Origin: Planctomycetota bacterium
Lineage (GTDB): Bacteria > Planctomycetota > J058 > JAJDCQ01
Direction: 5' to 3'
DNA: 64,000 nt
Assembly: GCA_029260755.1 (NCBI GenBank)
Contig: JAJDCQ010000021.1
Span: 124,001-188,000 of the forward strand
Below are positions 37,530 to 44,939 of the stretch, piece by piece (the first letter of the stretch is position 1; each line of letters begins with the position of its first letter). The translations under genes and the position numbers were made by a program. The notes below the pieces were generated by a model. That model saw only the letters and a list, made by a program, of their open reading frames with translations, was not told the origin of the DNA and did not search any database.

Positions 37530-39089
37530 TCAGCGCATTCCCAGCCGCTTCGCCAGGTGGTGCAGATTGCTTCGGTGCATGCCGAGCTTGCGGGCGGCGA
37601 GGGCCCATCGGCCGCCGCTCGTGTCGAGCGCCTGCTGGATTCGCTCGCGCTTGAAGGCGTCGACCTGATCGCTGAGCGAGGCGGGCTCGCCCGAGCGCCC
37701 CGGGGGGGCTTCGCAGTCACCCTCGGCGTCGGAGCCCGGCGGCGCGGAGCCTCCGAGGGTGGCCGCGACGCCGGCTTCATCGATGACGACCGGGGATGAG
37801 CGCGGGGCGCCTGCCGCGGTCCGCAGGATCAGGCGGAAGAGCACGTTCTCGAGCTCGCGCGCGTTGCCGGGCCATGCGTAGGCTCGCAGCCGCTCGCGCG
37901 CCGGAGGGGTCAGGCGAACCGGGCCGGTCCCGAGCCGCAGCCGCGCCTGGTCGCAGAAGTGACCGGCGAGGATCAGCACGTCCTCGGCGCGGTCTCGCAG
38001 CGGCGGGACGCGGAGCGGGTAGACCGCCAGGCGGTGGAACAGGTCGGCGCGGAACTGGCCGCGGGCGACCTCGGCGTCGAGGTCGCGGTTCGTGGCGGCG
38101 ACGACGCGCACGTCCACCGATGATGGCCGATCGGCGCCGAGGCGCTGGAGCTCTCCTTGCTGCAGCACGCGCAGCAGCTTCGGCTGGATCGAGAGCGGGA
38201 GCTCACCGACCTCGTCGAGGAAGAGCGTTCCGCCCGAGGCGACCTCGAACTTGCCCGCCCGGTGCCGGTCGGCGCCCGTGAACGCGCCGCGCACGTGCCC
38301 GAACAGCTCGCTCTCGGCGACCGGGGCGGGGAGCGCGGCGCAGTTCACGTAGATCAGCGGCGCGTCTCTGCGGCTCGACCGCGCGTGCACGGCGCGCGCG
38401 ACGAGCTCCTTTCCGACCCCGGTCTCGCCGGTGACGAGCACCGTCAGGTCCGAGCGCGCGACGACCTCGATCTCGTCGCGCAGGCGTTGCATGGCCGAGC
38501 TCGTGCCGAGCAGCACCGCGCCGCGGGCTTGCTCGGCGGTACGCATCAGGTCAGACGCCACATCGCCCAGTCGCGCCTCGCGTCGCCGCAGCACCTCGAT
38601 CAGTCGGCTCGTGCGCAGCGCGGCGCCCGCGAGCGCGCCGATCCACGAGAGGAGCTGCGGGTCGAGGTCGTCGAACGCGGCAGGCGCGAGCGCGTCCGCC
38701 GTCAGCAGGCCGACGAGCTCGCCTTCGACGCGCAGCGGCCAGCCGAGGCAGGCGTGGACGTGGGCGAGCGCGGACGGGTCGCTCTCGACGAGGCCGTCGA
38801 ACGGATCGGGCAGAGTCGTGTCCGGTGGGAAGCGTAACGGACCGTCGGCCCGCGCGATCAGGTCGAGCCGCGGATGCTCGGCGCGGGCGTAGAGCCGCCC
38901 GAGCGCGTCGGGGGCGAGCCCGTGGGTGGCGAGCGGAGCGAGCTCGTCGCCTTCCGCGGCCAGCAAGCACGCCGCATCACATGGGACGAGCTGGCGGACC
39001 GCTGCGAGCAGGTGGTTGTGGCGGTCTTCCGAGGCGAGAGAGGTCGTGAGCTCGACCGCCACCGCCAGCAGAGGCTGGGTATCGAACAT
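37530..39089 (-). CDS. norR: Sigma-54-dependent NorR-type nitric oxide-responsive regulator
   Basis: A 519-aa enhancer-binding protein. Residues 1-170 are a GAF domain, where NorR holds a non-haem iron that senses NO. The AAA+ core has Walker A GETGVGKE (about 220), the sigma-54 contact loop GAFTGA, Walker B GGTLFLDEVGELP and the R-finger region. The C-terminal Fis-type helix-turn-helix (GGRWALAARKLGMHRSNLHH then LAKRLG) is close to NorR. It is divergent from a hemerythrin-cupin-Ric cluster with a matching sigma-54 promoter, which fits NO detoxification control. No norVW flavorubredoxin or Hmp gene is nearby. The NorR assignment rests on domain order, the HTH signature and the neighbours. Confidence 0.85.
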   Translation of the reverse strand: MFDTQPLLAVAVELTTSLASEDRHNHLLAAVRQLVPCDAACLLAAEGDELAPLATHGLAPDALGRLYARAEHPRLDLIARADGPLRFPPDTTLPDPFDGLVESDPSALAHVHACLGWPLRVEGELVGLLTADALAPAAFDDLDPQLLSWIGALAGAALRTSRLIEVLRRREARLGDVASDLMRTAEQARGAVLLGTSSAMQRLRDEIEVVARSDLTVLVTGETGVGKELVARAVHARSSRRDAPLIYVNCAALPAPVAESELFGHVRGAFTGADRHRAGKFEVASGGTLFLDEVGELPLSIQPKLLRVLQQGELQRLGADRPSSVDVRVVAATNRDLDAEVARGQFRADLFHRLAVYPLRVPPLRDRAEDVLILAGHFCDQARLRLGTGPVRLTPPARERLRAYAWPGNARELENVLFRLILRTAAGAPRSSPVVIDEAGVAATLGGSAPPGSDAEGDCEAPPGRSGEPASLSDQVDAFKRERIQQALDTSGGRWALAARKLGMHRSNLHHLAKRLGMR

Positions 39090-39095
39090 GTGGTC

Positions 39096-39180
39096 ATAAA
39101 TACAACGAAGTTATGAAAATAACAACGATCGTCTGTTGTCGATCTGACATCAAGTGTGCCTATCTTCTTCGAAGACAGTC
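39096..39180 (+). promoter_or_regulatory. Candidate NorR enhancer sites (GT-N7-AC)
   Basis: The only strikingly AT-rich stretch in this part separates norR from the hemerythrin gene. It contains GTCATAAATAC and GTCGATCTGAC (39138-39148), both matching the reported NorR core GT-N7-AC; the second is an inverted repeat GTC/GAC. Also present are the palindromes GTTAT-N4-ATAAC (about 39110-39123) and TCTTCGAAGA (39166-39175). The position upstream of a sigma-54 promoter fits an enhancer. Binding is inferred. Confidence 0.5.
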
Positions 39181-39189
39181 AGTCATCGA

Positions 39190-39206
39190 TTGGAGTGCGG
39201 CGTGCT
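39190..39206 (+). promoter_or_regulatory. Candidate sigma-54 (-24/-12) promoter
   Basis: TTGGAGTGCGGCGTGCT carries the invariant GG (39192-39193) and GC (39204-39205) separated by exactly 10 bp, as required for RpoN promoters; TGG at -24 and TGC at -12 match, inner bases match poorly. The predicted start near 39217 lies just before an AGGAGGA ribosome site and the ATG at 39232, giving a very short leader. It fits control by the divergent NorR. Confidence 0.55.
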
Positions 39207-39231
39207 TGGAGGGACGCCAGGAGGAGCCGAC

Positions 39232-39750
39232 ATGTCCGACCGACCGACCGAGACCAATCCCGCGACGGACGATCCCGCGCTCGCCCCGTGGCGCGAGTCC
39301 CCCATCGGAGCGGTGATCGATCACCTGCTCGAGACCTACCACGAGCCCCATCGGGTCGAGCTCGCTCGGCTGACCGAGCTGGCGCGGCGCACCCAGTGCG
39401 CGTACGGCGACCGAGACGACTGGCCCGGCGGGCTTCCGGGCCACCTCGAACGCATGCACGAGGCGATGGAGGACCACATGCGCAAGGAGGAGATGGTCCT
39501 GTTTCCGATGATCCGACGCGGCGATGGACGCCACGCTCAGATGCCCGTGATGGTCATGACGCGCGAGCACGAGGATCACGAGAGCAACCTCGCTCGCCTG
39601 CGCGCGCTGACCAACCACTTCGAGCCCCCCGCCGACGCCGACGACGCGTGGCGGGAGCTCTACGCCGGACTCTCCGGGCTCGCGAGCGATCTCACGAGCC
39701 ATATGCGGCTGGAGAACGAGGTGCTGTTCCCCCGCGCGCTTCGCTCTTGA
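39232..39750 (+). CDS. Hemerythrin-domain protein
   Basis: A 172-aa four-helix protein with hemerythrin HHE spacing: H near the start of helix 1 (IDHLLETYHEPHR), HLERMHEAMEDHMRKEEMVLF, then HEDHESN and HMRLENEVLF. These His/Glu residues bind a di-iron centre; the pattern is that of the C-terminal half of Ric/YtfE, which mobilises iron to repair Fe-S clusters damaged by NO. Unlike Ric it lacks the N-terminal DUF542/ScdA_N domain. The ATG at 39232 follows GGAGGAGCC; an upstream GTG at 39154 would span the sigma-54 promoter. First gene of the NorR-controlled cluster. Confidence 0.88.
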   Translation: MSDRPTETNPATDDPALAPWRESPIGAVIDHLLETYHEPHRVELARLTELARRTQCAYGDRDDWPGGLPGHLERMHEAMEDHMRKEEMVLFPMIRRGDGRHAQMPVMVMTREHEDHESNLARLRALTNHFEPPADADDAWRELYAGLSGLASDLTSHMRLENEVLFPRALRS

Positions 39751-39772
39751 CCCACTCGAAAGGAGACCCGCC

Positions 39773-40108
39773 ATGGACCCTCACGTCATCGAGGTGAAGC
39801 GGCTCGCCGAGATCGAGGAGCACTCGCCCGAGCGTGCGATCCTGAAGCCCGTCTTCAAGAGCGAGCGCACGAAGGTGATCCTGCTGTGTCTCTCGCCGGG
39901 GCAGTCCGTCGCGCCGCACCAGCACCCGGGGCACGACGTGACGCTCCAGCCGCTGAAGGGCAAGGCGACGCTACCGGGGCACGAGGGCGGGGAGGAGACC
40001 ACGCTCGAGCCCGGGACGGTCTACGTCGCCGACGGCGCTCGCACCTTCGGCCCGAGCAACTCGTTCGAGGAGCCGTTCACGATGCTGATCCACCTGTTCA
40101 AGCGCTGA
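39773..40108 (+). CDS. Small cupin-domain protein
   Basis: A 111-aa cupin. The metal motif 1 reads PGQSVAPHQHPGHDVTLQPLKG, with two His and a later His; motif 2 (LEPGTVYVADGARTFGPSNS) lacks the usual His, which weakens metal binding. The start has an AAGGAG ribosome site. It is placed between the hemerythrin and Ric genes, so it likely belongs to the NO or oxidative stress response, perhaps binding iron or a small ligand. Function is unknown. Confidence 0.8.
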   Translation: MDPHVIEVKRLAEIEEHSPERAILKPVFKSERTKVILLCLSPGQSVAPHQHPGHDVTLQPLKGKATLPGHEGGEETTLEPGTVYVADGARTFGPSNSFEEPFTMLIHLFKR

Positions 40109-40151
40109 GCGCGCGTGAGCCAGACGCGCCCAGGGCGCGCAGGAGAATGTC

Positions 40152-40850
40152 ATGATCTCGAAGCTCCTCTCGACCGCCTCGACGCTGTCGGAGATCGTCA
40201 CCTGTTTCCCCGGGGCGAGCCGTGTGCTCGAGAGGCACGGGATCGACTACTGCTGTGAAGGCGATCGGAGCCTGGCCGACGCCTGCGCCGACCGGGAGGT
40301 CAGTGCGGAGGCGGCCCTGGCGGAGATGGATGGCGAGCTGCCGGCGCCGCCGCACGCTCGCTGGGATCGCCTTCCGGTCGGCGACCTGATCCAGCACATC
40401 TTCCACGCACATCACGACTCGTCTCGCGCGGCGCTCGCTCGCCTGCGAGGAATGGCCGCTCGTGTGGAGAGGGCGCACGCCGATCACGAGAGCTGCCCAC
40501 ACGGCCTCGCCGAGCACATCGGCCGCCTGAGCGAGGAGATCGAGGACCACCTGCGGCGCGAGGAGGCGGTCGTCTTCCCGGCGATCGAGCGCGGCGTTCT
40601 ACGCGGAGGCGCGAGTATTGACGTGGTGAGACGGGATCACCAGGACCTGATGGAGCGGTTGGCGCGAGCTCGCTGGCTCGCGAAGGGCTTCCGACCGCCG
40701 CCGGACGCCTGCCTGACGTGGGTCGAGCTCTACGTCGGGCTCGCCCGGCTCGAGCACGGGCTCCAGTATCACATCCACCTCGAGAACAATGTCCTCTTCT
40801 CGCGCGGCGGCCTCGTTCCCTCGCTCAGCGAGGGAACGCGCCGTCGTTGA
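40152..40850 (+). CDS. ric: Iron-sulfur cluster repair protein Ric (YtfE/ScdA family)
   Basis: A 232-aa full-length Ric. The N-terminal ScdA_N/DUF542 domain (TLSEIVTCFPGASRVLERHG then IDYCCEGDRSLADAC) includes the conserved CC-x-G motif. The C-terminal hemerythrin domain has the di-iron His/Glu set (HIFHAHHDSSR, HIGRLSEEIEDHLRREEAVV, RRDHQDLMERL, HIHLENNVLF). Ric restores Fe-S clusters after nitrosative or oxidative damage. It is the third gene after the sigma-54 promoter and downstream of a separate hemerythrin protein. The last codons lie in a perfect inverted repeat. Homologues are often under NO-responsive regulators. Confidence 0.92.
   Translation: MISKLLSTASTLSEIVTCFPGASRVLERHGIDYCCEGDRSLADACADREVSAEAALAEMDGELPAPPHARWDRLPVGDLIQHIFHAHHDSSRAALARLRGMAARVERAHADHESCPHGLAEHIGRLSEEIEDHLRREEAVVFPAIERGVLRGGASIDVVRRDHQDLMERLARARWLAKGFRPPPDACLTWVELYVGLARLEHGLQYHIHLENNVLFSRGGLVPSLSEGTRRR
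40814..40838. terminator. Perfect 12-bp inverted repeat at convergent gene ends
   Basis: Arms CGTTCCCTCGCT and AGCGAGGGAACG are separated by a single C. The hairpin overlaps the end of ric and sits just past the end of the convergent CNNM gene. There is no T-run, so if it terminates transcription it acts as a bidirectional, U-tract-free stem as is common in GC-rich genomes. Confidence 0.5.
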
Positions 40851-40899
40851 TGTCGACGCACGTTCCGTTCACGTAGGCGGGCGATCGGGTGGCGCTTCG
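40825..40899 (-). pseudogene. 3' remnant of a short-chain dehydrogenase gene
   Basis: On the minus strand, in a frame different from the CNNM gene, about 20 codons end in YVNGTCVDINDGAFPR and a stop at 40825. This closely resembles SDR C-termini (xYVxGxxLxVDGGxxx). No SDR body precedes it, because the CNNM gene takes over upstream, so it looks like the tail of a deleted gene. It overlaps ric and the inverted repeat. Confidence 0.45.
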
Positions 40900-41993
40900 G
40901 AGTCCTCATCCTTGGCCGGCGCCGGAGCGTCGAGCACGTTGATCCCGGTGCGCGCCGCGCGCTTCTCCCACTGCTTGCGCGCGAGCTCGCGCATGTCGGT
41001 GTGAGCGTCGGCCTCGTCGACGATCTCGATGCCGATAAGCGTCTCGACCAGGTCCTCCATCGTCACCAGCCCGGCGGTGCCGCCGTACTCGTCGACGACG
41101 AGCGCGGCGTGCGCCTGGACCTCGAGCAGGCGCTCGAACAGGTCGAGCAGCTTCATCTCCCTGGGGACGGCGACGAGCTCGCGGCGGATGTCGCGGAGGG
41201 TCTTGTCGTGCTCGTCGCGGGCGACGTGCAGCAGGATGTCGACCTTGAGCACGTAGCCGGTGACCTTGTCGATCGACTCCTGGTAGATCGGGATGCGCGA
41301 GAAGCGCAGCTCGCCCGTCTCGGCGACGAGCTGGCCCAGCTTGGCATCCTCCTGGAGCCCGAAGATCACCGTGCGGGGGGTCATGATGTCGGAGGCGCGC
41401 AGGTCGGCGAGCCGGAACAGGTTCTTGAGCACGCGCCCCTCGCCGGTGGGGAACACGCCTTCCCTGGCCGCCTTCTCGGCGATGGCCGAGATCTCCTCCC
41501 GGCTGGGGATCCCGCCGTGGCCGCCGCCGCCCAGCCAGCGCGTGATCAGGCGCGACACGGGGACGAGGAGGGTGATCGTCATCAAGAAGGTCACGGGGAC
41601 CAGGAGCATGGCGACGGTCGGGGCCAGCCGCTTCCAGTGGGTCGCCCCCAGGGACTTGGGGATGATCTCCGAGACCACCAGGATCAGGACGGTGAGGACG
41701 CCGGAGATGACGCCGACGTGCACGTTCTCGAACACGATGGCCGACTGCGCGCCGACCCCGGCGGCGCCGACCGTGTGCGCGATCGTGTTGAGGCTGAGGA
41801 TGGCCGCCAGAGGCTTGTCGACCGCGGCCTTGAGACCCTTGATGCGCTTGGCGGACTTGGCCCCCTCCTTGTCGAGGGCGGCCACGTAGCCTGGCGTGAT
41901 CGAGAGGAGGACGGCCTCGAAGATCGAGCAGGCGAAGGACACGCCCAGGGCCAGAGCCAGATAGAAGATCAGCAGAGCCACGTCGGTGCTCAC
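40869..41993 (-). CDS. CNNM/CorC-family membrane protein with CBS pair (DUF21)
   Basis: A 374-aa protein. The N-terminal DUF21 domain (1-170) has about four hydrophobic helices, including SFACSIFEAVLLSITPGYVA and LILVVSEIIPKSLGATHWKR, where the conserved SEIIPK motif is diagnostic. A CBS pair follows (about 195-325: ASDIMTPRTVIFGLQED, EYGGTAGLVTMEDLVETLIG). The C-terminal CorC_HlyC transporter-associated domain is absent; the protein ends in a Pro/Asp/Glu-rich tail. The family exports Mg2+ or Na+ under ATP/Mg sensing by CBS. Start ATG at 41993. Convergent with ric. Confidence 0.9.
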   Translation of the reverse strand: MSTDVALLIFYLALALGVSFACSIFEAVLLSITPGYVAALDKEGAKSAKRIKGLKAAVDKPLAAILSLNTIAHTVGAAGVGAQSAIVFENVHVGVISGVLTVLILVVSEIIPKSLGATHWKRLAPTVAMLLVPVTFLMTITLLVPVSRLITRWLGGGGHGGIPSREEISAIAEKAAREGVFPTGEGRVLKNLFRLADLRASDIMTPRTVIFGLQEDAKLGQLVAETGELRFSRIPIYQESIDKVTGYVLKVDILLHVARDEHDKTLRDIRRELVAVPREMKLLDLFERLLEVQAHAALVVDEYGGTAGLVTMEDLVETLIGIEIVDEADAHTDMRELARKQWEKRAARTGINVLDAPAPAKDEDSEAPPDRPPT

Positions 41994-42368
41994 AGGGTCA
42001 CCCGTACCTCGATCATGGGAATGGTCCGCGCGGTACCGGACCGAGAACGATCAGCGTCACCTTACCAAAAGCCGATTGGCGCTTTCCTCGTCTCGCGCGC
42101 CTCGGGGCGGGCCTGATCGCGCTCCTGCTCGCCCTCACCGCCTGGCCCGGCGGCGAGGGCGAGAGCCCGTCCGGTGGCGACGGGGATGGCGCGGCGCTCG
42201 GTCGAGATCGAGGACGCCGCCCGCGCCGCGTTCGGCGAGACGCTCGCTGTGAGCGACGCGATCCACGCCAGAGGATGGACGCAGCGGAATCCCCCGCGGG
42301 TACCCGCATTCCCCGCGGACCGACGTAGGGCCATTGCGGCCCGAATCCGGCCCTGCTAGAACCCCGAA
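41994..42368. other. Divergent intergenic region, CNNM and SUKH genes
   Basis: This 375-bp gap separates divergent genes. One plus-strand frame (about 42060-42180) carries a hydrophobic stretch (ARLGAGLIALLLALTAWPGG) that could be a decayed signal or membrane segment, but it has no proper start and no homology I recognise. No clear promoter elements or Shine-Dalgarno for the SUKH gene were seen. Confidence 0.4.
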
Positions 42369-43733
42369 ATGGCGATCAAGAAGAAGACCGGGAGGAGGGC
42401 CGCCACGAAGCAGGCCACCAAGAAGAAGGTCACCAAGAAGAAGGCCACCAAGAAGAAGGCCGTCAAGAAGAAGGCCGTCGCGCCGAAGGCGAAGACGAAG
42501 ACGGCGAGAACGAAGAAGAAGCGCGACTGGACCAAGCTCCTGCCCGATGGGCGGCCTGGGGCGGACGACGTCTACTCATGGAATCCCCCGGCGATCGGGT
42601 CGCAGCTCGCGAAGCTGAAGCACGCCCCAGAAGACCTCCGTGACTTCCTCGCGTGCCATGACGGGGTTTGGCTCGGCGACGAAGACCACGGCGACTTTCT
42701 GATCTGGGATGTCGGGGGCATCCGCGGGCAGGGGAGCGCTGGCGACCGTGAGGGCGGCGACGCCGACCGGCTCCTGTTCATCAACGAGATCGACGGGAAC
42801 GGCGACGCCTACGGGATCATCATCCGGCCGAAGAAGGGCGAGAAGCGCGGTCAGATCGCCCACTGGGATCACGAGACGAACGAGGCGACGCCGACCGCCG
42901 CCCTGGGAATCGCCGACTTTCTCGAGCGCTGGGGACGCGATGACCTGCTCCTGCCCGAGCCCGAGCGCCCCACGGCGACCGAGCTGCAGAAGTTCGATAT
43001 CGAGCTGCTCGGCGGGCTGACGGAGTTCGACGACTTCGTCACCTACGGCTACTGCACACGATGCCAGGCCGTCGCCGGCGAGGACGAAACGAGGTGCGCG
43101 CGCTGCGGAAGCGAGCCGCTGCCGTCGGTGCGCCGGCTCGACGGTGATCCTGCCGACGCGTTCCGCTGGCTCTACTTCTACGAGGGCGAGGAGCTGGTGG
43201 CGCCGCCCGCGCTGCCGTTTCTGCGATACGTCGGCGTGCTCGGCGGCGCCGTGCCCGACCTCGCGCGGCTGGTCGGCTCGGAGGGCCTCGAAAGGGTGGA
43301 CGTACGTGGGGCGGAGGGGCCGCCCGAGGCGCTTGCGCCTCTGGCGCGGATCGGCGCACGGACGGTTCACGTCGCAAACATGCCCATCACCGACCTCGGG
43401 TTCCTCGAGGGTGGCAGTGCGCTCGAGGAGGTCGAGGTTTGGCAGTGCGAGAAGCTGCGCGACGTCTCGGCGCTCGGCGCCTGCCCGAACCTGCGGAAGG
43501 TCGATCTCCGGGGGTGCCGGGCGGTGGACGACATCTCCATCCTCGCGAATCTCGAGAAGCTCGAGGTCGTCATCTTGAAGGACACCAACGCGAAGGACAT
43601 CGCGGCCCTTCGCGAGCTACCCCGCCTGCGCAGCCTCTGCTACGCGCGGGGGACATCGCAGAAGACGGTCAAGGCGCTCGCGAACGCCCGACGAGGGCTG
43701 AAGACGTCCAACGACACCTGGAGCATCGACTGA
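42369..43733 (+). CDS. SUKH (SMI1/KNR4) protein with lysine-rich tail, zinc ribbon and LRRs
   Basis: A 454-aa protein in four parts. Residues 1-50 are an Ala/Lys tail built of TKKKA/VKKKA units, like histone H1 C-termini. Residues 70-200 form a SUKH/SMI1-KNR4 domain: LRDFLACHDGVWLGDEDHGD, then INEIDGNGDAYGIIIRP, then ALGIADFLERWG. Around 228-250 is a zinc ribbon (YCTRCQAVAGEDETRCARCG). Residues 260-454 contain leucine-rich repeats (ALEEVEVWQCEKLRDVSAL and similar). SUKH proteins are often immunity proteins for polymorphic toxins or regulators; no toxin gene is adjacent. The lysine tail suggests DNA association. No strong ribosome site precedes ATG 42369. Confidence 0.75.
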   Translation: MAIKKKTGRRAATKQATKKKVTKKKATKKKAVKKKAVAPKAKTKTARTKKKRDWTKLLPDGRPGADDVYSWNPPAIGSQLAKLKHAPEDLRDFLACHDGVWLGDEDHGDFLIWDVGGIRGQGSAGDREGGDADRLLFINEIDGNGDAYGIIIRPKKGEKRGQIAHWDHETNEATPTAALGIADFLERWGRDDLLLPEPERPTATELQKFDIELLGGLTEFDDFVTYGYCTRCQAVAGEDETRCARCGSEPLPSVRRLDGDPADAFRWLYFYEGEELVAPPALPFLRYVGVLGGAVPDLARLVGSEGLERVDVRGAEGPPEALAPLARIGARTVHVANMPITDLGFLEGGSALEEVEVWQCEKLRDVSALGACPNLRKVDLRGCRAVDDISILANLEKLEVVILKDTNAKDIAALRELPRLRSLCYARGTSQKTVKALANARRGLKTSNDTWSID

Positions 43734-43771
43734 CCGTCAGTCCAATCCGCGCGGACGGCCGGACACGGAGA

Positions 43772-43796
43772 AGGCCAGGCGCCTCTCGCCTGGCCT
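43772..43796. terminator. Hairpin between convergent genes
   Basis: Perfect 10-bp arms AGGCCAGGCG and CGCCTGGCCT with a 5-nt loop, 38 bp after the SUKH gene stop and before the end of the convergent PPIase gene. There is no T-run; probably a bidirectional terminator. Confidence 0.55.
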
Positions 43797-43880
43797 CGAA
43801 GGCTGCCTGAACGCCATCGCGCACACGGTCGGCGTCGGCGCGCAGTGCATCGACTCGGGTTGCGATCCCCCTCCGGCGGC

Positions 43881-44939
43881 TCAGCTGGGACCAACGTCCT
43901 GGGAGCCGAGAGCTCGTCGGCCTTCGCCGGAGCGGCTGCGCCTGCTGGCGACCGCGAGGGCGACCAGGAACACGACGATCACGCCGACGGCCGCCAGGTC
44001 GCCCGGCGCGACGAGCGTCTGCTGCGCCAGGCCGACCAGGAGGACGACGAGGCCGACGACGACCACGACGAGGCCGAGGTGAGCGAGCGTCTTCGGGCGC
44101 AGCCGCGTCGGCCCGAGGTGGAGGAGGGCCCCGCTCGCGATCAGGAGACCGATCGCGATGACGAACCGGAGCCGGTGGGCGTCGGTCGTAGGGCTCAGGC
44201 GGAGGGCGCCGCGCGCTCGCATCGCCGCCAGCTCGCCGGCATCGGCTACGAACGCGCGCCGGATCGGGAGCGGTCGCCCCGGCCGGCCGTCGGCCATCCG
44301 CGGCAGGACGGCGATCTCGTCGAGGACGTCGAGGCCGGCCGCGACCCGCCCGAAGACGGTGTAGTCGCCGTTCCGGTGCGGGGCGTCCTCGAGGAGGATG
44401 GCGAACGCCGTCTCCGCGCCGTCGCGGTCGTCGTCCGGCCGGACCATCGTCAGCCCGTCCTTGCGATGGGGCACGCCCGGCTCGAGCGGCAGCCTGTCGA
44501 TGGCCGCCTCCTGCTCGGCGGTGAGCGGGACGGCCCGCTGTCGGCGCGCATCCCCGATCTCGATCGAGACGCGGTGCTCGAGCCGTGCGATCCGGACGCC
44601 GTCGTAGACGCCGAGGGAGACGAGGCGGAGGAGCTGCTCGACGTGACGCGGAGCCGCGTCGGGGAAGAGGGCGAGGACGAGGTCGCCATGGTCGGTCCGC
44701 AGGACGACGCGCCGCGGGCCGACCCGCTCCGATCGCGTGGAGCTCGCCGGCGTCGCCGCCGCGTCGTCCTGGGCTTCGGTCCTCGCCGGTCGGCCGAGCA
44801 CGGCGGCCCCGACGGCGGCGGTCGCCACCGCGGCCACGGCCGCCGCCGCGGCGACGCGGGCGCGGGCGCGCCGCCGGACCGGCCCCGGCGCTCCTCGCTC
44901 AGACCTGCTTTTGTCGAACACTCCAGATGAACCCATCAT
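43881..44939 (-). CDS. Membrane-bound cyclophilin-like peptidyl-prolyl isomerase
   Basis: A protein of about 352 aa. A basic N-terminus leads to a hydrophobic segment (residues 27-48), then a cyclophilin-like domain: VVLRTDHGDLVLALFPDAAP (family block GxIxxxLxxxxAP), IARLEHRVSIEIGD where canonical FHRV...QGGD is altered but the active-site Arg seems kept, and YTVFGRVAAGLDVLDEI. The C-terminal 100 residues contain three transmembrane helices (ending LVVVVVGLVVLLVGLAQ and VIVVFLVALAV). Membrane topology suggests protein folding outside the cytoplasm, but activity may be weak. The start at 44939 overlaps the upstream gene by about 40 bp; GTG 44921 is an alternative. Confidence 0.75.
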   Translation of the reverse strand: MMGSSGVFDKSRSERGAPGPVRRRARARVAAAAAVAAVATAAVGAAVLGRPARTEAQDDAAATPASSTRSERVGPRRVVLRTDHGDLVLALFPDAAPRHVEQLLRLVSLGVYDGVRIARLEHRVSIEIGDARRQRAVPLTAEQEAAIDRLPLEPGVPHRKDGLTMVRPDDDRDGAETAFAILLEDAPHRNGDYTVFGRVAAGLDVLDEIAVLPRMADGRPGRPLPIRRAFVADAGELAAMRARGALRLSPTTDAHRLRFVIAIGLLIASGALLHLGPTRLRPKTLAHLGLVVVVVGLVVLLVGLAQQTLVAPGDLAAVGVIVVFLVALAVASRRSRSGEGRRALGSQDVGPS

